Shown here: in pieces, positions 62,039 through 64,000 of the stretch
Layout: each line of letters starts with the position of its first letter
How positions within the stretch are numbered: position 1 is the first letter of the stretch
From: Hoplostethus atlanticus
Lineage: Eukaryota; Chordata; Actinopteri; Trachichthyiformes; Trachichthyidae
DNA: 64,000 bases
Reading direction: 5' to 3'
NCBI GenBank assembly: GCA_034670405.1
Contig: JAXDDX010000013.1
Coordinates: 3,810,001-3,874,000 of the forward strand
Position numbers and translations under genes: made by a program
The notes under the pieces: model-generated
Database searches by the model: none
Told to the model about the DNA's origin: nothing
The model's input: the letters and a program-made list of their open reading frames with translations, nothing else

Positions 62039-63376
62039 TTGCGTGCATGCTCACATGACTGTTTGTGTGCGCACATGTGTATGTGTGTGTGTGTGTGTGT
62101 GTATACATGCACACACATTTATATGTGTGCAACTGTGTGTGTGTGGGTGTGTGGGTGTGTGGGTGTGTGGGTTCTGTCTCTTCACATTCTGCCCTATTGC
62201 CATATCAGGCTGCCTGATTGTGAGATGGTCTACGAGGGGAACATAAGGTACTTTCTCCCTGGTCTCTCCTTTCTAAAACACTCTGTTATACACACTGTGT
62301 ACTGACACTCATCCAGAATGACTAACAGTAAGTGTAACTAGCTTACCAACAGTACACTACGTTTTTGGTAGATTGTCCCATTGGTCAATTTCCCCGTTAA
62401 GTATTGAGAACACAGACAGCTTTAGAGCTTCTACAAGTTCTCATTTTCTAACTTTTGAGATGATGCTAGTGGCCTACTATCACTCAAGTTAGTGTATGCT
62501 AAAGTGTTAGCATCGAGCCTACTATCACTTAACATAGTGTATCCTAAAGTGTTAGCATGGAGCCTACTATCACTCAACATAGTGTATGCTAAAGTGTTAG
62601 CATGGAGCCTACTATCACTCAACATAGTGTATGCTAAAGTGTTAGCATGGAGCGATCTACCTGGGACACATGGATGATTTTGGTGTCTATGTTCTCATCA
62701 CTTAACAGGAAAGTTAACAGTACAGTCTACCAAAAACTTGGTGTATTCTTTTAACTCTATATTGGCGAACATAAGCAATTAAGCATACAGTTCTATAAAG
62801 TACAAAGAACTTTAAGGGTTTACACTTATATCTGCCAAAAATGTCCTGTTATTAACAATAAATGTATGAATGTATGAGCTAAATCTACTGGTCAGCTGTA
62901 GGCGGGAATACATTCAATGCATATAGTTGAAAAGAGACTACACATACTGAATATGAGACCTAGGTGAAGTCAGAGCGTCATTACCATACACACACACACA
63001 CACACACGCACGCACACAAAATATTGGACTTCATCCTAGGAGAAGCCATAAAACCTGGTCACCACAGACAGACAATGACTACATCAATTACACTGCTCTC
63101 CGTTTCTGGGTGGGAAGGTTAATTCAATTAATAATTGGCAGGCTCATGTCATGTCTTCATTGTCTGGGGTTTGGCATGTCGACACGCACACAGGAAAACA
63201 CATCTGTCTCTTCTTCTTCGTCTTCTTTTTCGTCCTCTATTTTGTCTCTCTGTTTCTCTCTGTCTACCTTTTCACACACACACAAATGCTGTTGATTGCA
63301 ATAGGCTCGTTCTAACATGTTGACGTGACTTTGACAGTTGGTCAGAGACAGAGGAGTCTGGCGACAGCATCAGGAG
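40718..63376 (+). CDS. abcc9: abcc9 (SUR2), 5' half, multi-exon, 3' end outside window
   Basis: Sulfonylurea receptor 2 is the ABCC-family regulatory subunit that pairs with Kir6 pores to form plasma-membrane KATP channels and senses MgADP/ATP. Nineteen exons placed here encode about 750 residues: TMD0 (about 30-193), L0 linker (194-290), TMD1 (about 300-620) and early NBD1 with Walker [10 protein letters not shown] (K about 716). SUR2 rather than SUR1 is indicated by exon 9 ([20 protein letters not shown]), by the [20 protein letters not shown] stretch of exon 5, and by [20 protein letters not shown] in exon 7. Introns run from 75 bases upward and all have GT-AG ends. Phases chain correctly except in exon 9, which has one extra base. 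No SUR2 exon seems to be missing between exon 1 and Walker A. The remaining NBD1 exons and TMD2/NBD2 are not in the window. Confidence 0.93.
40953..41189 (+). repeat. 42-bp tandem repeat, about 5.6 copies
   Basis: Units start TACTGATCAGCTCATCTTTT at 40953, 40995, 41037, 41079, 41121 and a partial at 41163. Near-identical copies; each carries the TGATCA palindrome. It begins 87 bases after exon 1 of abcc9. Confidence 0.95.
41758..41820 (+). repeat. (GT)n in intron 1, after GGAA-rich tract
   Basis: GT run with a TTGTGTTGTGC interruption; preceded by a purine GGAA/AAGG-rich tract at 41520-41695. Confidence 0.9.
42229..42418 (+). repeat. Inverted-repeat arm 1 (intron 1), includes decoy exon 2 start
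   Basis: About 185 bases are more than 90% identical by eye to the reverse complement of 54388-54573. The segment runs from AATATCAATATCTGCTATTG through a dispersed-repeat piece, then a pyrimidine tract, ctctcag and a degenerate copy of the first 40 bases of abcc9 exon 2 (from 42381). Confidence 0.85.
42381..42420 (+). other. Decoy copy of exon 2 start with AG acceptor
   Basis: Thirty-two of 41 aligned bases match the true exon 2 start including the acceptor CAG. The acceptor (tttctctcag at 42380) precedes the genuine one by 94 bases, which is not a multiple of three, so its use would shift the frame of exon 2. Confidence 0.7.
42475..42616 (+). CDS. abcc9: abcc9 exon 2: TMD0 helix 2
   Basis: Acceptor ctctctctcag follows a C12 run and CT-rich tract; donor is gtgaga. 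Reads [20 protein letters not shown], then [20 protein letters not shown], the second TMD0 helix. Phase 1 in, phase 2 out. A decayed copy of the first 40 bases of this exon with its own acceptor lies 94 bases upstream (42381). Confidence 0.95.
42778..42899 (+). CDS. abcc9: abcc9 exon 3: TMD0 helix 3
   Basis: Acceptor ctctccag, donor gtaaga. Reads [20 protein letters not shown] then [18 protein letters not shown], matching the third TMD0 helix and following loop of SUR2. Phase 2 in, phase 1 out. Confidence 0.95.
43296..43462 (+). CDS. abcc9: abcc9 exon 4: TMD0 helices 4-5
   Basis: Acceptor ttcaag, donor gtgagt. Reads [20 protein letters not shown], then [20 protein letters not shown] and INVIRVR, the last two TMD0 helices. 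Ends in phase 0 at residue 193. TMD0 is the domain that docks on Kir6. Confidence 0.95.
43511..44055. mobile_element. Deleted Tc1-like element in abcc9 intron 4
   Basis: AGTCATGCTTGAAGGTTTGT at the left is the inverted partner of TCTGTGAACCTCTTG/AAGCATGACTGTA at the right (44022-44054). About 545 bases, no transposase ORF; the interior has sequences such as TATGTGAACTTCTTG seen in Tc1-type noncoding ends. Nonautonomous deletion derivative. Confidence 0.65.
44525..44602 (+). repeat. 8-bp tandem repeat (CCATTAGC)n
   Basis: About nine units of CCCATTAG with small changes (CCCCTTAG, CCCATTAA), in intron 4. The minus strand is G3-rich at 8-base intervals. Superficially telomere-like but not TTAGGG. 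Confidence 0.85.
45781..45882 (+). CDS. abcc9: abcc9 exon 5: L0 linker
   Basis: Exactly 34 codons, phase 0 at both ends; acceptor ccccgtag, donor gtacga. Reads [20 protein letters not shown] and [14 protein letters not shown], the lasso/L0 region, nearly identical to human SUR2. L0 contributes to Kir6 gating and sulfonylurea binding in this family. Confidence 0.95.
45964..46104 (+). CDS. abcc9: abcc9 exon 6: end of L0, lead into TMD1
   Basis: Forty-seven codons, phase 0 at both ends; acceptor after a (CT)n tract, donor gtgagt. Reads [20 protein letters not shown], then [20 protein letters not shown], typical of the L0-TMD1 junction in SUR2. Confidence 0.95.
46463..46654 (+). CDS. abcc9: abcc9 exon 7: TMD1 first helix
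   Basis: Sixty-four codons, phase 0. Acceptor gtacag; the donor gtgtgt is itself the start of a (GT)14 repeat. Reads [20 protein letters not shown] and [20 protein letters not shown]. The NNSSE segment gives extracellular N-glycosylation sequons in the loop where human SUR2 also has them. The N-terminal 11 residues ([11 protein letters not shown]) are less conserved. Confidence 0.93.
46655..46682 (+). repeat. (GT)14 starting at exon 7 donor
   Basis: The intron's first base is also the first base of the repeat, so the donor reads AAG|GTGTGT. Confidence 0.95.
47880..48175 (+). other. Open segments in intron 7, unassigned
   Basis: Plus-strand ORFs end in a Glu/Asp-rich tail: after gccgcttcag at 48050 the frame reads [20 protein letters not shown] then [20 protein letters not shown] and stop at 48171-48173. 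The acidic end looks like real protein, but there is no start, no match that I recognise and no place for it in SUR2. It may be a transposon-derived fragment. Confidence 0.25.
48205..48250 (+). repeat. (GT)n ending 5 bases before exon 8
   Basis: GT repeat with one GC step, followed by cctag and exon 8; it replaces the usual pyrimidine tract. Confidence 0.95.
48256..48420 (+). CDS. abcc9: abcc9 exon 8: TMD1 second helix
   Basis: Fifty-five codons, phase 0; donor gtgagt. The acceptor is only cctag preceded by a GT repeat (48205-48250) instead of a normal pyrimidine tract. Reads [20 protein letters not shown] and [20 protein letters not shown]. The first residues ([11 protein letters not shown]) belong to the variable extracellular loop. 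Confidence 0.93.
48569..48725 (+). CDS. abcc9: abcc9 exon 9: TMD1 coupling region, with a 1-base frameshift
   Basis: Acceptor tttcctag, donor gtacca. The exon is 157 bases; the family size is 156 (52 codons). Reading starts [12 protein letters not shown], then after one surplus base (G at about 48605) resumes as [20 protein letters not shown] and [20 protein letters not shown]. Uncorrected, the frame runs to TAA at 48938-48940 in exon 10. All flanking exons are intact, so a sequencing or assembly error, or a rare allele, is as likely as a true null. Confidence 0.9.
48834..48968 (+). CDS. abcc9: abcc9 exon 10: TMD1 helices 3-4
   Basis: Forty-five codons, phase 0; acceptor cccgtccag, donor gtgagt. 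Reads [20 protein letters not shown] and [20 protein letters not shown], two adjacent hydrophobic helices nearly identical to SUR2. Confidence 0.95.
49249..49411 (+). CDS. abcc9: abcc9 exon 11: TMD1 intracellular helices
   Basis: Acceptor tctcccag, donor gtaagc; phase 0 in, phase 1 out. Reads [20 protein letters not shown] and [20 protein letters not shown], the conserved cytosolic extension of TMD1. The start [10 protein letters not shown] differs slightly from the usual DYSTERLKKT. Confidence 0.95.
49850..49890 (+). CDS. abcc9: abcc9 exon 12: 41-nt exon in a TMD1 helix
   Basis: Short exon, acceptor cctgcag, donor gtaaga. With one base from exon 11 it reads [14 protein letters not shown], a highly conserved helix segment of SUR2. 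Too short to show as an ORF but secure from phase and sequence. Confidence 0.93.
50059..50201 (+). CDS. abcc9: abcc9 exon 13: TMD1 last helices
   Basis: Acceptor cctcgcag; the donor is the first GT of a (GT)39 repeat (50202-50280). Reads [20 protein letters not shown] and [30 protein letters not shown] is a sequon in the last extracellular loop. Phase 0 in, phase 2 out. Confidence 0.94.
50202..50280 (+). repeat. (GT)39 starting at exon 13 donor
   Basis: Pure 79-base GT run beginning with the intron 13 donor itself. Confidence 0.97.
50985..51043 (+). repeat. (TG)29 before exon 14 acceptor
   Basis: Pure TG run ending 8 bases before the exon 14 acceptor; intron 13 is therefore bounded by GT repeats at both ends. 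Confidence 0.97.
51052..51160 (+). CDS. abcc9: abcc9 exon 14: linker TMD1 to NBD1
   Basis: Acceptor tcctcacag directly follows (TG)29 (50985-51043); donor gtgagt. Reads [20 protein letters not shown] and [17 protein letters not shown]. The [10 protein letters not shown] motif is characteristic of SUR2. Corresponds to the region of human exon 14, itself reported to be alternatively spliced. Confidence 0.93.
51184..51370 (+). repeat. GGGGTGGGCGGTAT-type repeat in intron 14
   Basis: CTAGGGGTGGGCGGTATAAC, followed by ACCGGTATGCCGGTAG and CTACCGGATGTACCGGTAG, is the start of a common fish nonautonomous element. Confidence 0.6.
51520..51628 (+). repeat. SINE-like tail in intron 14
   Basis: GTGTGAATG repeats, then GGGCTTTGAGTGGTCGTAAA, AAAAGCGCTATGTAAGTAC and AGTCCATTTACCATT, a familiar fish short interspersed repeat end. 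Confidence 0.75.
51880..52135 (+). repeat. Dispersed repeat (TGAAATTTGGTGGA type) in intron 14
   Basis: GGATTTCCATGAAATTTGGT, then CTTGGGCCAAGGAACAACC and TTTGGTGGTGATCCGGACCT, ending TTGGCGGAGGTTTGCAGTCTC. Recognised as a common fish interspersed repeat from memory. Confidence 0.65.
52941..52996 (+). repeat. (GGAT)n microsatellite in intron 14
   Basis: About thirteen GGAT/GAAT units. Confidence 0.95.
53196..53303 (+). CDS. abcc9: abcc9 exon 15: linker TMD1 to NBD1
   Basis: Thirty-six codons, phase 0; acceptor cccccacag, donor gtcagg. Reads [20 protein letters not shown] and [16 protein letters not shown], a match to the SUR2 regulatory linker ahead of NBD1 with phosphorylatable Ser/Thr residues. 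Confidence 0.93.
54388..54575 (-). repeat. Inverted-repeat arm 2 (intron 15)
   Basis: Reverse complement of the intron 1 segment at 42229-42418, flanked by a (GA)n tract (54344-54391) that corresponds to the CT tract after the decoy in intron 1. Including the exon-2-like piece, this means a copy of intron 1/exon 2 boundary sequence has moved 12 kb downstream in opposite orientation. Confidence 0.85.
54595..54695 (+). repeat. Dispersed repeat R5, copy 2 (intron 15)
   Basis: GTATTCCAGACAGGGAAAGT, CAGGGAATTTGATAAATGCT and AGGGAATATCAGGGAATTTC, matching 15095-15175. It abuts the inverted-repeat arm at 54575. Confidence 0.75.
54935..54974 (+). repeat. (TC)n microsatellite in intron 15
   Basis: CT-rich run starting TCTCGCTCTCTCGC and then pure TC. 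Confidence 0.95.
55370..55960 (+). repeat. R3 copy, with inserted sequence (intron 15)
   Basis: Left part GACGGTAGCTGATATTTTGT and right part AGAGGTGGACGACTCTAACT then ATATATTGGTCTAAGTCTAG, with about 350 bases of other sequence between. Confidence 0.6.
56950..57100 (+). repeat. tRNA-derived SINE in intron 15
   Basis: Perfect B-box GGTTCGAATCC at 56988-56998, then CGGCCCGGGACCT, CATGTCATCCCTCC and a 3' tail AAATAAAGGCAAAAAATGCC with A-rich end, as in common fish SINEs. Confidence 0.75.
57519..57570 (+). repeat. (GT)n in intron 15
   Basis: Fifty-two bases of pure GT. Confidence 0.97.
57997..58069 (+). CDS. abcc9: abcc9 exon 16: NBD1 start
   Basis: Acceptor atgttcag, donor gtaact. Reads [20 protein letters not shown] then GIPTG, the first beta strands of NBD1 with the aromatic A-loop region (FFTW). 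Phase 0 in, phase 1 out. It follows a 4.7 kb intron, the longest of the coding region. Confidence 0.94.
58196..58505 (+). repeat. Dispersed repeat R4, copy 2 (intron 16)
   Basis: Same order of blocks as 39300-39655, including CTACAGCGGCTCAATGAAGG and TTCATGAACTAGACTGATAA. It lacks about 20 bases of the GGCGGCCCCCAGTGGC part and has an added segment with TTGGATTCGTCACTTCCTG. Confidence 0.8.
59385..59515 (+). repeat. R3-like repeat before exon 17
   Basis: AGTAGGGTTCGACTGAAAGG, CAAAGGCCAATAGCAATATA, TTTTCGCCAATATCGGCTCT and AGGCCTAACCCTAATC. It ends 23 bases before the exon 17 acceptor. Confidence 0.6.
59538..59643 (+). CDS. abcc9: abcc9 exon 17: NBD1 Walker A
   Basis: Acceptor ctgtgcag, donor gtaaga. 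Reads [20 protein letters not shown] and [24 protein letters not shown] is the Walker A (P-loop) that binds ATP; Lys is about residue 716. Ends in phase 2 (AA plus the first base of the next exon), so the choice of next exon decides Lys or Asn here. Confidence 0.95.
61995..62170 (+). repeat. GT-rich array 40 bases upstream of cassette exon A
   Basis: GT runs at 61995-62034 and 62078-62103 and (GGGTGTGT)n at 62142-62170, ending shortly before exon A at 62209. The GGGTGTGT units give regularly spaced G3 runs on the transcript strand. Confidence 0.9.
62209..62247 (+). CDS. abcc9: abcc9 candidate cassette exon A (39 nt, SUR1-like)
   Basis: Acceptor attgccatatcag and donor gtactt frame a 39-nt open segment, phase 2 at both ends. 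Joined to exon 17 it reads [13 protein letters not shown](R/S). The start LPDCE resembles the LPDSE segment of SUR1 at this exact site after Walker A. It is in-frame and skippable without changing the frame. Position, phase, length and good splice sites make it a credible exon although too short for ORF detection. Confidence 0.75.
62473..62652 (+). repeat. 45-bp minisatellite, 4 copies
   Basis: Four 45-base units beginning CCTACTATCACT at 62473, 62518, 62563 and 62608. Each unit contains TGCTAA-AGTG-TTAGCA, a 6-bp hairpin with a 4-base loop (unit 2 has one mismatch). It lies in the intron between the two 39-nt cassette exons. Confidence 0.95.
63338..63376 (+). CDS. abcc9: abcc9 candidate cassette exon B (39 nt, SUR2-like)
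   Basis: Acceptor gactttgacag and donor gtagag frame another 39-nt open segment, also phase 2 at both ends. Joined directly to exon 17 it reads [13 protein letters not shown](S/R), which lines up with the NVNESEPSFEATRS segment of human SUR2 encoded at this point. The human alternatively skipped exon 17 is also 39 nt from memory. It lies 1,090 nt after exon A and is likely its alternative partner. Confidence 0.8.
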
Positions 63377-64000
63377 GTAGAGGTTCTACTTCCTGTTTCC
63401 CGCTTCGTGTTTTCAGATCTGAAGTGACCCCTGACCCCTCATCACCATGCTTCCCTTTCCCCTCCACTCACCTGTTCTACTGTCGTCCATTCATCATTTC
63501 TCTCTTTTCTCTCAGAAGAAAGTAAATCTACTGTTTGCCACTGGATTTTTTTGCAGTAATACAGGCTGCGTTGTTCTTGAACACACACATATATGAGTTA
63601 AAGCTGTGTGAAGAATTTGTATTTTTATTGTTTCTTTTACAGTACAGTGTACTGCATATTCATAATGCAGTGTACGCTTTAGTTGTTTACATTTATTTCC
63701 AATGTTTTTAGCTTTGAAGGTACCTTTATATATTTATTTTGTTTTATTTATTTATTTAACTATGATTTTTGTGGGGTTTTTTCATCTTCATATATTTAGG
63801 CACACCTAGGAGCTGCCCAGTACAACCACAGTCTTCTACTGATGACCACTGGGAGCTGCCGTCAAAAAAGTCTTGAAATGTCTTAAGTGACATTATATAA
63901 ACTCAAGGCCTGGTCATAAATATAGTTAAATAGAGCCTTTTAGGTCTTAAATTCAGTTTCAGAAGTCCTACAAATGAAAAGTCTACAGTTGTTTTCATTT

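Noticed and set aside
40718..63376. Assignment as abcc8 (SUR1)
   Set aside because: Exons 4, 5, 7, 9, 14 and 15 match SUR2-specific residues; only cassette exon A looks SUR1-like.
63377..64000. Next NBD1 exon (VAYAAQKPWLL-type)
   Set aside because: Not found on reading; the window ends inside the intron.

Overview
The window looks like chromosomal DNA from a ray-finned (teleost) fish. The evidence is vertebrate exon-intron structure with GT-AG splice sites, very dense (AC)n/(GT)n microsatellites, decayed Tc1/mariner transposons, tRNA-derived SINE-like repeats, and a protein that matches the vertebrate sulfonylurea receptor SUR2 nearly throughout. No bacterial operon, CRISPR array or intact virus was seen.

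The only convincing gene is the 5' half of abcc9 (SUR2, the regulatory ABC-family subunit of the KATP channel), on the + strand from the ATG at 40718 to at least 63376. I could place 19 coding exons by splice sites, reading phase and family resemblance. They cover TMD0 (five helices), the L0 linker, TMD1 and the start of NBD1 through the Walker A motif. The remainder of NBD1, TMD2 and NBD2 must lie beyond position 64000. Three features of the gene stand out. Exon 9 carries one extra base (about 48605) that breaks the frame. NBD1 is followed by two consecutive 39-nt exons of identical phase (62209-62247 and 63338-63376), one SUR1-like and one SUR2-like, which look like alternative, possibly mutually exclusive, cassettes. 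Several splice sites abut long GT repeats directly.

Positions 1-37.8 kb hold no protein-coding gene I can support. They contain microsatellites, dispersed repeats, two Tc1-type transposase remnants (11.6-12.6 kb on -, 17.3-19.1 kb on +), and a decayed coiled-coil coding remnant (34.0-34.6 kb). They also hold two diverged copies of a roughly 2.2 kb promoter-like module (13.7-15.9 kb and 35.6-37.85 kb). The second copy ends at an E-box, a MEF2/TATA-like site and a good splice donor (37930), and is a reasonable candidate for the abcc9 promoter and 5' noncoding exon.

The introns of abcc9 contain tandem repeats (42-bp, 45-bp and 8-bp units), a deleted Tc1-like element, SINE tails, and two inverted copies (introns 1 and 15) of a roughly 185-bp segment. 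That segment includes a decayed duplicate of the exon 2 acceptor. All assignments come from reading the sequence and from memory of the SUR family; no database search was run.
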